Shown here piece after piece: positions 54,379-63,431 of a stretch of DNA of 64,000 nucleotides. The number at the start of each line of letters is the position of its first letter. The first letter of the stretch is position 1. This stretch comes from Leptolyngbya sp. O-77. Its GTDB lineage: Bacteria; Cyanobacteriota; Cyanobacteriia; Elainellales; Elainellaceae. Position numbers and translations under genes: made by a program. The stretch is from the NCBI RefSeq assembly GCF_001548395.1, contig NZ_AP017367.1, positions 186,001 to 250,000 of the forward strand, in the 5' to 3' direction. The notes below the pieces were generated by a model. That model ran no database searches. It saw only the letters and a program-made list of their open reading frames with translations, and was not told the DNA's origin.

Positions 54379-55839
54379 TTACGATCGCCCCTGGCAGCGA
54401 TCGCAGGTTCCGCAGCGCATCGCCAGCGCATCTTGGGCAAAGCCAAAGCGGTAAAGCAACACCTTCCAGCGGCAGTCGCGGGTATAGAGATAGTCCTGCA
54501 TCTGGCGGATGGCGGGGTCGGGGCGAAAGGGCTGGGGCTTTGCGCCGGGGTGGATGCGGTAGTGAAATGGGTCGTCCCAGGTGAGCTGGCCGCTGCGGTG
54601 GAGCAGGGCGAGGGCGATCGCGCTGTCGGGAGACTGGCGCGACAGGTCGGCCACACTGCCCGTCTGTGGCAGCTTGCGGATCAGCACCTGGGCGGTTTGG
54701 TGCTGCGATCGCGCCTTTTCAATGAAAAACTGCTGCCGCTGGCGATCATCCGGGTTCAGCCAGCCAGGGCGATCGCTCACCAGAGTCAACGCTTCGGCGG
54801 GTTTGCCGTCGCGCCCAGCCCGCCCCACCTCCTGCACATATTCGCTCAGCAGCAGCGGCGCGTGATAGTGGACCACCCAGCGGACGTGGGGATGATTAAT
54901 GCCCATGCCAAAGGCGCTCGTGCAAACCACAAACGGCATCTGCCCGCCCAGCCACGCCTGCTCGATCTGCCGCCGCTGCGCCGGGCCCAGCCCCGCATGA
55001 TACGCCGCCGTGCGAAAGCCTGCCTGATTCAGCCAGTCTGCCAGGTCTTCCCCTTCGCGGCGCGATCGCACGTAGACCAGCCCCGCCTTGCCCCGCCGCG
55101 CCTGGATGAACTGGAGGAGCGATCGCCTGCGCCCGCGTGGACTCCACACCGTTTGCACGGACAGCGCCAGGTTTGCTCGGTAAGGATTTTGCAAAAACAC
55201 CTGCGGCTGGTTCAGCCCCAGCACTTCGGAAATCGTCCGCTGCGCCTGCGGGTCGGCCGTTGCGGTGAACGCGGCGATCGCCAGTGTTGTGCCTGCGGGT
55301 TTCGCTGCCAGCAGCGCCGGTCGCACCGCCCCCAGCCGCCGATAAGCCGGCCGAAACGAGTCGCCCCACTGCACCAGGCAATGTGCCTCATCCAAAATTA
55401 GCCCGCGAATCTGCACCTGCGGCTGGCTCAGGAGGTTCCACACTGGCATACTCAGCAGCGTCTCTGGCGACAGATACAGCAGCCGCAATTTGCCCTGCTC
55501 CAACTGCCACAGCGTTTGCTGGCGCTGGCGGGGCGGCAGCTCGCTATGCAGCAGGGCAGCGGGCAGCCGCTTTTCGCGCAACTCCTGCACCTGGTTTTCC
55601 ATCAGCGCCACCAGCGGCGACACCACCAGCGTCAGCCCCGTTTGCAGCAGCGCCGGAAGCTGGAAGCAAAGCGACTTGCCGCCCCCCGTGGGCATGACCA
55701 CCAGGGCATCGCACCCAGAGAGGAGCGATCGCACGATGTCGTCCTGCGGCGGTCGAAAGTCCTCATAGCCCCAAACTTGCTGAAACGTTGCCCGGACACG
55801 CGCCCACTCTGGCGCAGAAACAGAGTCGGTCAGATGCAT
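54379..55839 (-). CDS. recQ: ATP-dependent DNA helicase RecQ
   Basis: 486 residues: the helicase core plus zinc-binding region, without HRDC. Walker A TGGGKS (51-56), DEAH (150-153) followed by WGDSFRPAYRRL (the RecQ aromatic-rich loop), motif VI 'QEVGRAGRDGKP', and a C-terminal Cys cluster (RDCRW..RCGTCDRC). RecQ unwinds recombination intermediates. Cyanobacterial short RecQ proteins are this size. ATG 55839. It reads away from the hydrolase gene. Confidence 0.94.
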   Translation of the reverse strand: MHLTDSVSAPEWARVRATFQQVWGYEDFRPPQDDIVRSLLSGCDALVVMPTGGGKSLCFQLPALLQTGLTLVVSPLVALMENQVQELREKRLPAALLHSELPPRQRQQTLWQLEQGKLRLLYLSPETLLSMPVWNLLSQPQVQIRGLILDEAHCLVQWGDSFRPAYRRLGAVRPALLAAKPAGTTLAIAAFTATADPQAQRTISEVLGLNQPQVFLQNPYRANLALSVQTVWSPRGRRRSLLQFIQARRGKAGLVYVRSRREGEDLADWLNQAGFRTAAYHAGLGPAQRRQIEQAWLGGQMPFVVCTSAFGMGINHPHVRWVVHYHAPLLLSEYVQEVGRAGRDGKPAEALTLVSDRPGWLNPDDRQRQQFFIEKARSQHQTAQVLIRKLPQTGSVADLSRQSPDSAIALALLHRSGQLTWDDPFHYRIHPGAKPQPFRPDPAIRQMQDYLYTRDCRWKVLLYRFGFAQDALAMRCGTCDRCQGRS

Positions 55840-56005
55840 CGCCGATGGAAAAGCAAAAGAACTGCCTTCAGGATTCCCAGATTGAGTCAGAATGGCGCGA
55901 TGGGGAGCCTCGCCTGAAGCCTCTGAGCCACATCCCCCCGCCCTCTTGGAGAGTCAACCCATTTGCTTGCAACTGGCAGGGCGACGATAATAAGAGCGGC
56001 TCAAC

Positions 56006-56051
56006 GGCTCACATCGACGGCTCACATCGACGATTCACATCGACGACTCAC
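56006..56051. repeat. 13-nt tandem repeat GGCTCACATCGAC (3.5 units)
   Basis: Units at 56006, 56019 and 56032, then a partial copy, 33 bp upstream of the alpha/beta hydrolase start in the divergent gap with recQ (55840-56083). Confidence 0.9.
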
Positions 56052-56083
56052 AGAAGTTTGGATACCTCAATCCTGTTCCCAAT

Positions 56084-57253
56084 ATGCAAACAGCCCCCAC
56101 CCCTACAGCCGCCCAGATTGATCAAGCCAGAGAGGCGATCGCCGCCTACGTCCGCCAGATTGAGTCCAGTCCTGATCGGCGTGAGGGAGCCTATCCCTAT
56201 TGCCTGTTTCACGAGCCAGGCCAGCCGATTCGCGGTACGGTGATGATGTTTCATGGGTTCAGCGCCAAACCGCACCAGATGTGGCGATTGGCAGATTACC
56301 TGTTTCGCAATGGGTTGAATGTCTACCAATGCACCCTCGCCGGCCACGCCTTCGTCAACCCCGACAAAAACTGGTGTCAGGTGGATCTCAAGCCCGAAAT
56401 CGCTATTCCCCTCAAAGAAAAAGTGGCCGCCGACCCCGTGCTGCAAGCATCGCTGGCCAACCTGACGAATCCCAAAGCGGCTGGCGACCTGCCCCGACCC
56501 AGCTATTTGCAGCGGATGGCGCTGATTGCTCGATTGCTGCGGATAGAGCCGCGCCTGCTGGACATTCTGAAGGCGATCGAGCGCCCGAATGATCCCGACT
56601 TTGACCGCTATTTCATCTCATCACATCTGCGCTATCTTACCGATGCCCGCGATCGCCTGCGGGAACTGGACTCTCTGCCAGGGCCCATCTTCACCGTAGG
56701 ACTGTCCGTAGGGGGCGCAGTAGCCCTGGCGCTGGCCGCCGACCAACCCGACCGAATTGCGCGAGTGGTTGCCTATGCGCCCCTGCTAGAAATCTACGGC
56801 GAAGAGCGGCGCAAGTATGTGGAACTGGCGGGGCCGCTGGATATTCGCGAACTGGGCTGGGACCCTGCGCTACGGTTTCCGGTGGGGGCGCTGACGGCAA
56901 ATGCCCGCTTTGGCAAAGCCTACGTGCAGCAAAATGTTCGCAGCATTTCCCGAACGCCTGTCTTCATGGTGCTAACGGAAAACGAAGACGCAGCCGACAT
57001 CGAGACGAATCGTAAGTTTTATCAAAACCTGGGGGGCGATCGCCAGGGGCATTGCTTTTATCAATATCCACAAGAAGACCTCGTGCCTCACCCCATGATA
57101 GACCCCACCGAAGTTAGCCAGGGCATGAGCAACCGCTTTTGGCAGAGCCTTTACCAAGAAACCTTCCGGTTCTTAACCACGGGCGAAGTTAATTCCAGTA
57201 ACCTCCGGAGCATTGATCAAGACGCTGCCTTACCCGCCGTGCCACCGATCTAA
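56084..57253 (+). CDS. Alpha/beta hydrolase
   Basis: 389 residues. MFHGFSAKP supplies the oxyanion region, GLSVGG the nucleophile elbow (Ser208), and a His in 'QEDLVPHPM' is the likely base. A long helical lid (about 105-185) sits between strands. Fold and size suggest an esterase, lipase or peptidase-like hydrolase; substrate unknown. There is no signal peptide. ATG 56084. Confidence 0.86.
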   Translation: MQTAPTPTAAQIDQAREAIAAYVRQIESSPDRREGAYPYCLFHEPGQPIRGTVMMFHGFSAKPHQMWRLADYLFRNGLNVYQCTLAGHAFVNPDKNWCQVDLKPEIAIPLKEKVAADPVLQASLANLTNPKAAGDLPRPSYLQRMALIARLLRIEPRLLDILKAIERPNDPDFDRYFISSHLRYLTDARDRLRELDSLPGPIFTVGLSVGGAVALALAADQPDRIARVVAYAPLLEIYGEERRKYVELAGPLDIRELGWDPALRFPVGALTANARFGKAYVQQNVRSISRTPVFMVLTENEDAADIETNRKFYQNLGGDRQGHCFYQYPQEDLVPHPMIDPTEVSQGMSNRFWQSLYQETFRFLTTGEVNSSNLRSIDQDAALPAVPPI

Positions 57254-57303
57254 CTCTCAGTCAGAGCAAGCATAGTTGGCACTCGGAATCTGCTCTGACG
57301 GGT

Positions 57304-57580
57304 TTGGTAAACCTAGGGCATGACCATCAACGCGCAACCCCTTGCGACACGGTTGCTATAAATACCGCCATTTCGCTACCCGATTCCGCCTTTGAAGACG
57401 CAGAGAGAGTCGCTATGCTGAACCATCTCAACCAGGTTTATGACCAAGAATCTTCTGCACTGGCTCCAGCACTGGCAAAAGCGCAACTCCTATCTCTGCT
57501 GCACGAGGACTAGTCATGTATCTCTTCCGAGTAAGGCTACAGCCTGTTTTGTATCTGTAGATTGGAGGACGATCATTTGT
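57304..57580 (+). pseudogene. Decayed mazEF-like toxin-antitoxin remnant
   Basis: An open 69-codon frame (57304-57513) contains AISLPDSAFEDAERVA at one end and MLNHLNQVYDQESSALAPALAKAQLLSL at the other. These look like the start and end of a MazE-type RHH antitoxin with the middle ~30-40 residues missing. The residue before 'AISLPD' is reached without a proper ATG. Directly after, the frame at 57512-57580 reads SHVSLPSKATACFVSVDWRTI, like the centre of a MazF toxin. Recognition rests on recalled family sequences only. Confidence 0.4.
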
Positions 57581-57756
57581 CCGATCTCATGGACTTCCAA
57601 ATCTTTCAGCAGTTCGAGGTTCCGAGAGATGTCGGGGGGCGATCGCCCAGAGGTTTTGGTGTCGGGAGATGAAGGGCGATCGCCCAAAGTTGTCGGTGCT
57701 GGGAGATACGGGGCGATCGCCCGAAGACGAACCTGTACCCGTTTGATCTTACTCAT
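57514..57756 (-). CDS. Possible small protein downstream of the antiporter gene
   Basis: 80 codons from ATG 57756, with GAGG ten bases upstream inside the antiporter's last codons and only 2 bp after its stop. The product is basic with three HIP1-derived GDR/RAIAP segments and a more ordinary C-terminal part (NLELLKDLEVHEIGQMIVLQ). No family recognised. It overlaps the toxin remnant on the other strand, so either call may be wrong. Confidence 0.3.
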   Translation of the reverse strand: MSKIKRVQVRLRAIAPYLPAPTTLGDRPSSPDTKTSGRSPPDISRNLELLKDLEVHEIGQMIVLQSTDTKQAVALLGRDT

Positions 57757-57758
57757 TC

Positions 57759-59342
57759 TTATTCGTCCTCCAAAAGCAAGATCTGTTCGTCGATTTGCTG
57801 AAGCTGTTCGCGGGCGATCGCCTCAGAAATCACCCGCTTTCGCAGAGCCTCTTGTAGGGCGCTTTTTTCCGACAGCAGTAGGCGGCGGCGGATGGCATCG
57901 AGTTTGGGGCGATCGCCCGCGTCGATTGCGCCAGAGTCCGCCCGCTGGTTGTAGCGATCGCGCAGCAATTTTTCGGCGCGGGCCACCTGGACTTGATAGC
58001 GCGATCGCAGTTCCTCATACACAGCCTTGGGCAATACGCCCGTCTTCAGCAGGCTTTCTAGCTCGTCCTGGGCAGCTTTGGCGGCAATCAGTTGCGCCTG
58101 CAATTCCTCAGTTTGGCGGCGGGTTTCCGACAGGGGCGATAGCTTTAGCTGCTTCACCAGCCACGGCAAGCTGAGGCCCTGCCCCACCAACGACAGCAGC
58201 ACGGCTCCATAGACCAGCGCAATCAGATTGCCGCGTTCCGCTAGGCTGGCAGGCAGGCTCAGCGCCAGCGCCATCGACAGCGAGCCTTTGATGTTGCCCA
58301 AAAACATCACATGCTGCCAGCGCAGGGGAATTGGGCGATCGAAGGGACGCAGCAGCGCCAAGAGCGGATAGACCGACAGCAGCCGCCCCACCTGATACGC
58401 GGCGATCGCCAACAGCACAGCGGGCAGGTTCCGCCACAGCGTAAACAACTCCAGTTCCAGACCAATCAGCAGAAAAATAAATGTATTGACCCCAAAAGCA
58501 GCATAATTCCAGAAGTTATACAGCGTGATGCGACTGGAGGCAGAAAATCGCCGCGATAGACCCGCATTTCCCACGATCAGTCCAGAAACCACCACCGCGA
58601 CCACGCCCGACACCCGCAGCAACTCCCCAAGCTGATACGCCCCCAATGCCAGCGCCACCGTCAGCAAAATGCCGCTGAGGGGATCATCCGACTGAGTAAA
58701 AAAGCCCGCACAGAGATAGCCCAACACCAGCCCCAGCAGTGCCCCACCCGCAATCACCACCACAAATCGCTGCACGCCTTCCGTCAGCGTCACCGAACCC
58801 GTCAGATGCGCTTGCAAAATCAGCCCAAACAGCACCAGGGCAATGCCGTCGTTAAACAGACTCTCGCCCTCCACAATGGTCGAAAGGCGACCCGGCACAG
58901 CAACTTCTTTGAACACGGCAATTACCGACACCGTATCAGTAATGGCCAAGATCACCCCCGCCAGCAGCGCCGGAATCCACCCCAAGCCCAGCCCAAACTT
59001 CAGCACCAGCGCAGTGATACCTGAAGCCAGCACCACACCTGGCCCCGCCAGCAGCAGGATTGGTTTGAGAGTGCTGCGGAGGCGGCTGATGTCAGTGTTG
59101 ATGGCGGATTCAAACAGCAGAATAGGCAAAAACAGGTTCAGGATCAGCGAGGTGTTGAGGCCAACTCGCTGGGGCAACAGTTCGGCGATCGCCAGCCCTG
59201 CAATCACCAGCCCCGTCACGTAGGGCAGCCGAAACCGCCGCGACAGCAGCGCCACCGCCGTCGCCACCAGCAGCAAAATAATCAGCACCGGAATTAGCTC
59301 TGGCACGTCACGAGTGGCAGTGGCCGCGGTTCCAATCAACAT
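57759..59342 (-). CDS. CPA1-type Na+(K+)/H+ antiporter with cytosolic tail
   Basis: About 527 residues. Eleven or twelve membrane segments include ILAITDTVSVIAVFKE with the ion-binding Asp, GESLFNDGIALVLFG (ND motif) and NIKGSLSMALALS (family position usually Arg-Gly). A ~120-residue charged helical tail (RQTEELQAQLIAAKAAQDE...) follows. It would exchange Na+ or K+ for H+ at the plasma or thylakoid membrane. ATG 59342 starts close to the first helix; a GTG at 59498 would add 52 residues of no family sequence. Confidence 0.9.
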   Translation of the reverse strand: MLIGTAATATRDVPELIPVLIILLLVATAVALLSRRFRLPYVTGLVIAGLAIAELLPQRVGLNTSLILNLFLPILLFESAINTDISRLRSTLKPILLLAGPGVVLASGITALVLKFGLGLGWIPALLAGVILAITDTVSVIAVFKEVAVPGRLSTIVEGESLFNDGIALVLFGLILQAHLTGSVTLTEGVQRFVVVIAGGALLGLVLGYLCAGFFTQSDDPLSGILLTVALALGAYQLGELLRVSGVVAVVVSGLIVGNAGLSRRFSASSRITLYNFWNYAAFGVNTFIFLLIGLELELFTLWRNLPAVLLAIAAYQVGRLLSVYPLLALLRPFDRPIPLRWQHVMFLGNIKGSLSMALALSLPASLAERGNLIALVYGAVLLSLVGQGLSLPWLVKQLKLSPLSETRRQTEELQAQLIAAKAAQDELESLLKTGVLPKAVYEELRSRYQVQVARAEKLLRDRYNQRADSGAIDAGDRPKLDAIRRRLLLSEKSALQEALRKRVISEAIAREQLQQIDEQILLLEDE

Positions 59343-59730
59343 CACAGGCTCAAAGTCTGACAGGTTTAGATCCAGCAGGTTTAGCGTTGAGTAATCCTGC
59401 TGACAAGACGAAATGAGGCAGTTGCTATAGCCTAGCTGCAAGGAGTTGAGGCAGCGTTCAAGGTAACATTCAAACCGAGACTGAAAGGGCGTTGGCACCA
59501 GCCTTGCGGAACCGCATCGTCCCTCAGGAATCGGATTGACAAAGCCCTGAAATCATACCGTTTTCTCAGCTTCACCTTAAGGAAATCCGGTAATCTGGGC
59601 AAGAATTCCAATTTGCCCCTAGTTTGAGATCTAGTTTTACAACTGGTTTCGCAGCTAGTAAGGCAGCGCTAGTGACGCAGCAACTGAAAGCCGCCATTGA
59701 AACCCTCCCACACCCAAGGAGATTTACCCT

Positions 59731-60753
59731 ATGACCGTTAGAGTCGGCATCAACGGATTTGGTCGCATCGGTCGCCTAGTGCTTCGCGCAGGCATCAACA
59801 ACCCCAAGTTTGAATTTGTCGGTATCAACGACCTCGTACCCGCCGACAACCTCGCCTACCTGTTCAAATACGACTCCACCCACGGCATGTATCACGGCAC
59901 GGTGGAAGCCACCAGCGACAGCATGACCCTCAACGGGCACAAGATTCCCTGCATGGCCACGCGCAACCCCGCAGAACTGCCCTGGGACAAGCTCGGCGTA
60001 GACTACGTGGTAGAATCCACCGGCTTTTTCACCGACTATGAAGGCGCATCCAACCATCTCATCGCAGGCGCAAAGCGAGTGCTAATTTCGGCTCCTACCA
60101 AAGACCCCGAAAAAGTCCCCACCTACGTCGTTGGCGTGAACCACGAAGACTTTGAGCCTTCCAAAGACGTGATTGTTTCCAACGCAAGCTGCACCACCAA
60201 CTGCCTCGCCCCGATTGCCAAGGTGCTGCACCAAAACTTTGGCATCGCCGAAGGGCTGATGACGACGGTTCACTCGATGACCGCCACCCAGCCTACCGTC
60301 GATGGCCCCAGCAAAAAAGACTGGCGCGGCGGCCGCGGTGCTTCGCAAAACATCATTCCTTCGTCCACAGGTGCAGCCAAAGCCGTGGCGCTGGTGCTGC
60401 CGGAGCTAAAGGGCAAGCTGACGGGCATGGCTTTCCGCGTCGGCACGCCCGATGTGTCAGTGGTTGACCTCACCTTCAAGACCGAAAAAGCCACCACCTA
60501 CGAGGAAATCTGCGCCGCCATGAAGGCCGCCTCGGAAGGGCCCATGCAGGGCATCCTAGGCTACACCGAAGAAGAAGTAGTATCAATGGACTTCCGCACC
60601 GACCCGCGTTCCAGCATCTTCGATGCCAAAGCCGGCATCGCGCTCAACTCCAATTTCTTCAAGGTTGTGTCCTGGTATGACAACGAGTGGGGCTATTCCA
60701 ACCGCGTCCTTGACCTACTCTTGCAAATGGGCGAAGAGGATGGGTTGATCTAA
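59731..60753 (+). CDS. gap1: Glyceraldehyde-3-phosphate dehydrogenase, Gap1-like
   Basis: 340 residues. NAD(P) site GINGFGRIGR; catalytic Cys154 in SNASCTTNC and His181 in TVHSMTATQ. Sequence TATQPTVDGPSKKDWRGGRG with Pro in this loop is the glycolytic, NAD-preferring Gap1 type, and not the photosynthetic Gap2 type as I remember them. It oxidises G3P to 1,3-bisphosphoglycerate in sugar breakdown. AAGGAG precedes ATG 59731. A hairpin follows the gene. The 388 bp upstream (59343-59730) hold its promoter, unassigned. Confidence 0.93.
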   Translation: MTVRVGINGFGRIGRLVLRAGINNPKFEFVGINDLVPADNLAYLFKYDSTHGMYHGTVEATSDSMTLNGHKIPCMATRNPAELPWDKLGVDYVVESTGFFTDYEGASNHLIAGAKRVLISAPTKDPEKVPTYVVGVNHEDFEPSKDVIVSNASCTTNCLAPIAKVLHQNFGIAEGLMTTVHSMTATQPTVDGPSKKDWRGGRGASQNIIPSSTGAAKAVALVLPELKGKLTGMAFRVGTPDVSVVDLTFKTEKATTYEEICAAMKAASEGPMQGILGYTEEEVVSMDFRTDPRSSIFDAKAGIALNSNFFKVVSWYDNEWGYSNRVLDLLLQMGEEDGLI

Positions 60754-60818
60754 GACCCAGTGTGCAGTTTTACTGCCGCCTTATCCTAATATCAACCCTG
60801 TTGAGATGGGGTTTAGAT

Positions 60819-60857
60819 TTTTTGTAGAAGCTCTGCTATACGGGGCTTCTACAAAAA
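60819..60857. terminator. Bidirectional hairpin terminator between gap1 and the TrkA-like gene
   Basis: TTTTTGTAGAAGC (60819-60831) pairs perfectly with GCTTCTACAAAAA (60845-60857) across a 13-nt loop. A/T runs on both sides fit intrinsic termination in either direction between the convergent genes. Confidence 0.8.
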
Positions 60858-60927
60858 TTATTGAGGAATTATTGAAGATACTCTCGCCGAGTTTTAATAC
60901 GGGTTGCTAATTCTTGAAAGCCGGAAA

Positions 60928-61611
60928 TTAATCTGTGGGGCAGCCTTCGATGAAATCCACCGCCTGATGAATGGAGCCGGGTTTGGTAGCCATGAGAATT
61001 GTGGAACCCGCCTCCAGCACCGTGCTGCCCTTGGGAATGACCAGGTTTTCATGATGGTGGGGCTGATAGCCAATGATCAGGGAATCACGAGGAAATCGGG
61101 GATCTTGGGCAATCTCAGCGAGGCTGCGGCCGACAACGCGGCAACTCGCTGGGATATGGAGCTTAAGGATTTCGATTTGCCCTTGGTCGAAGTGCATGAT
61201 GGACTCGACCTGGGGATACTCAATCGCGTTGGCCATGGTGGATACGGCCAGGTCGATGGCGTTGACGACGGTGGTTGCGCCCGCAATGCGATAAGGTTCG
61301 GCAAAGTCGCGATGGCGCATCCGCACGACGATTTGCGGCACGCCGTAGTGTTTTGCTAGCGTCACCATTGCCAGATTGAGTGCGTCTTCTCTTAGCACGG
61401 CGGCGATCGCATCGGCCTTGCGAATGCCTGCTTCTAGCAGCACTTCAGTACTCACGGCGCTCCCTTCAAACGCCATTGCGCCGATCTGTTCTCGCGCATA
61501 ACGGCAGGCGTTGGGGTCAATATCCACCAGCGCGACCGTGTGTCCCAGTTCTACGAGCGTTTGCGCCAGACTGATGCCGATCACACCCGCACCCCCGATC
61601 AGGACGTACAT
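60928..61611 (-). CDS. TrkA-type K+ uptake regulatory protein (RCK_N + RCK_C)
   Basis: 227 residues. The Rossmann RCK-N domain begins VLIGGAGVIGISLAQTLVELGHTVALVDID (NAD/nucleotide-binding GxGxxG and terminal Asp). The RCK-C domain covers about 140-225 (IEILKLHIPASCRVVGRSLAEI). It is a single RCK unit that gates a Trk/Ktr-type channel; no channel subunit lies in the window. ATG 61611. Confidence 0.9.
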   Translation of the reverse strand: MYVLIGGAGVIGISLAQTLVELGHTVALVDIDPNACRYAREQIGAMAFEGSAVSTEVLLEAGIRKADAIAAVLREDALNLAMVTLAKHYGVPQIVVRMRHRDFAEPYRIAGATTVVNAIDLAVSTMANAIEYPQVESIMHFDQGQIEILKLHIPASCRVVGRSLAEIAQDPRFPRDSLIIGYQPHHHENLVIPKGSTVLEAGSTILMATKPGSIHQAVDFIEGCPTD

Positions 61612-61663
61612 GCTCGTCTCCTGAGTTGACCCGTAATTTTTTGGTAGATTTTGGCAAAGCCTG

Positions 61664-61697
61664 ATTTGGATTTTGGATTGGGGATTTTGGATTTTGG
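61664..61697. repeat. ATTTTGGATT-type intergenic repeat, copy D
   Basis: GATTTGGATTTTGGATTGGG and GATTTTGGATTTTGG in the 134-bp gap between the TrkA-like and sulfatase-like genes. Confidence 0.6.
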
Positions 61698-61745
61698 TGG
61701 GGTTGGTCTAGATGGGCCTTGATCCCAACTCCCAACCTCTGAATT

Positions 61746-63341
61746 TTAGTCTTCCAGATAGCCCAGGTCGCGCAGGCGGCGCTGCACTTCGGGATCGTCG
61801 AAGCCAGGGGCGCGATGCTGTTCCGTTGCACCAGTGCGATCGCCATATTCTACGCCCTTGCCTGCATATTCCCCAACGAACTGCTGCAAGCACTCCTGGA
61901 GAACTTCTACGTTTTCTGGCAGGATGTCGCTGAGGTTGAGGGCTTCGGTGGGATCTTGCTGAAAGTCGTATAGCTCTAGGCGATTCGCGAAGCGATCTGT
62001 CCCGGAATCGCCCCCGGTTTCGATCAGCTTGTGGTTGCCAATCCACACAGCGCGGCGCGGCTGATCGCAGGCGTGGGCCAGCACCAGTTCTGGCTGTCGC
62101 CTATAGAGCAGGTTCACCACGTTTTGCGGCGGAATTGCTTCGGCAAAGACACGGCGATCGCTCTCGCTGCCAGGAGCCTGTGCCAAGGTCAGAGTTTCCT
62201 CCACTTCGTTGGCCAGTCCGGCACTGGTCAGCACGGTATGAAATAGGCGACGAGTCGAAACGACCTCCTCTCGCACTGTGCCCTTGGGCAAATTGCCGCT
62301 GGGGTCGTGGATAATCAGTGGCACCTGAATCAGTTCGTTGTAAAGCGTGATGGAGTGGCCGATGAACTGCTTTTCGCCCAGGTGTTCGCCGTGATCGGAA
62401 CACACGATGACCAGCGTGTTGTCCAATCGCCCGCTCTCCGCCAGCCTGCGGAAAAACGCGCCCAGCAGTTCGTCCTGATACGCCACCTCTGCATCGTACA
62501 TGCCGTCCAGCGTGGCTTTCTGGCGCTCGTCCAGCACCTCTGCCAGGGGAGCCAGCCAACCGTAGATGTCGCCATTAAACTGCTTCAGGTAATGCTGCGC
62601 CGCTTTGTCGCGCAAGACACTTGGCGCAAACCGCTCCACATACTGCCGGGGTGGGTGGTAGGGCATGTGCGTGCCCATCAGGTTCAAAAAGCTGAAAATC
62701 GGCTGGTCGGCTGCTACTCCTTTGCGGTCGATGAGTAGCTGGGCAGCATCGTCCAGGGATTTGCGCGTGTTGCCCTTAAAGCTCAGCGCCGTTTGCCAAA
62801 GGGGAACCATGAGCGGCGTAAAGGACAGCGCCAGCATCAGTTCCGATCGCGCAAAGGAATCCTGCACCCGGTTTAGCAAATTAGCGAGCGATCGCTTAAA
62901 AAACTGCCGATATTTGCCCACCAGCCCAGACGGAATGCCGGCCTGGTTGGGACGTGAGGTGAGCAGACCGCTATAGTTCAAAAAGCTGTAGAAGCCTCGC
63001 CGCAAGCCGTTGTTGATCACGCCCACCAGCGGATTGTTGCAAAAGCCTGCTGTGTAATAGCCGCCTGCGCTCAGCCGCTCCGCCAGCGTGGGAATGTGAT
63101 CGGGCAGCCGCGAGTAGGACTGCAACACGCCATGCGCCGAGGGGTAGAGGCCGGTAAACATCGTCGTGTGGGAGGGAACCGTCCACTGGGCCGCAGACAC
63201 AGCGTGGTGAAAGCGTGTCGAGTTTGCCGCGAATGCGTCTAGATGGGGCGAGGTCGGCAGCGGATAGCCGTAGCACGAGAGGCGATCGCGCCGCTGCGTA
63301 TCCAGCACAATAAACACAATGTCGGGCCGCGCCGTGGACAT
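61746..63341 (-). CDS. Sulfatase-like hydrolase/transferase
   Basis: 531 residues, alkaline phosphatase superfamily. The metal site is PDIVFIVLDTQRRD near the start and VCSDHGEHLGEK near residue 320. At the nucleophile position stands Thr54 (QWTVPSHTTMFTG) where classical sulfatases have Cys/Ser-x-Pro-x-Arg, so formylglycine formation is excluded. It may be a phosphohydrolase or phospho-/sulfotransferase. No signal peptide. The palindromic element at 61979-62012 is translated near the C-terminus. ATG 63341. Confidence 0.9.
   Translation of the reverse strand: MSTARPDIVFIVLDTQRRDRLSCYGYPLPTSPHLDAFAANSTRFHHAVSAAQWTVPSHTTMFTGLYPSAHGVLQSYSRLPDHIPTLAERLSAGGYYTAGFCNNPLVGVINNGLRRGFYSFLNYSGLLTSRPNQAGIPSGLVGKYRQFFKRSLANLLNRVQDSFARSELMLALSFTPLMVPLWQTALSFKGNTRKSLDDAAQLLIDRKGVAADQPIFSFLNLMGTHMPYHPPRQYVERFAPSVLRDKAAQHYLKQFNGDIYGWLAPLAEVLDERQKATLDGMYDAEVAYQDELLGAFFRRLAESGRLDNTLVIVCSDHGEHLGEKQFIGHSITLYNELIQVPLIIHDPSGNLPKGTVREEVVSTRRLFHTVLTSAGLANEVEETLTLAQAPGSESDRRVFAEAIPPQNVVNLLYRRQPELVLAHACDQPRRAVWIGNHKLIETGGDSGTDRFANRLELYDFQQDPTEALNLSDILPENVEVLQECLQQFVGEYAGKGVEYGDRTGATEQHRAPGFDDPEVQRRLRDLGYLED
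61979..62012. repeat. Intragenic small palindromic repeat, copy E
   Basis: GGCGATTCGCGAAGCGATC, then TGTCCCGGAATCGCC. The middle differs from copies A-D by a small change. On the minus strand the sulfatase-like gene reads it as GDSGTDRFANR. Confidence 0.82.
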
Positions 63342-63431
63342 GAGTCAACTCCCAGCGTTAAGCGTTTACCCCTTAAATCATAAGGGAGGGTGGCGGGATT
63401 GGGGTCGTGCGGGAGAGGGAGATGGGGAGGG

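Noticed and set aside
54433..55401. 322-codon plus-strand ORF
   Set aside because: Antisense shadow of recQ; composition and lack of domain argue against it.
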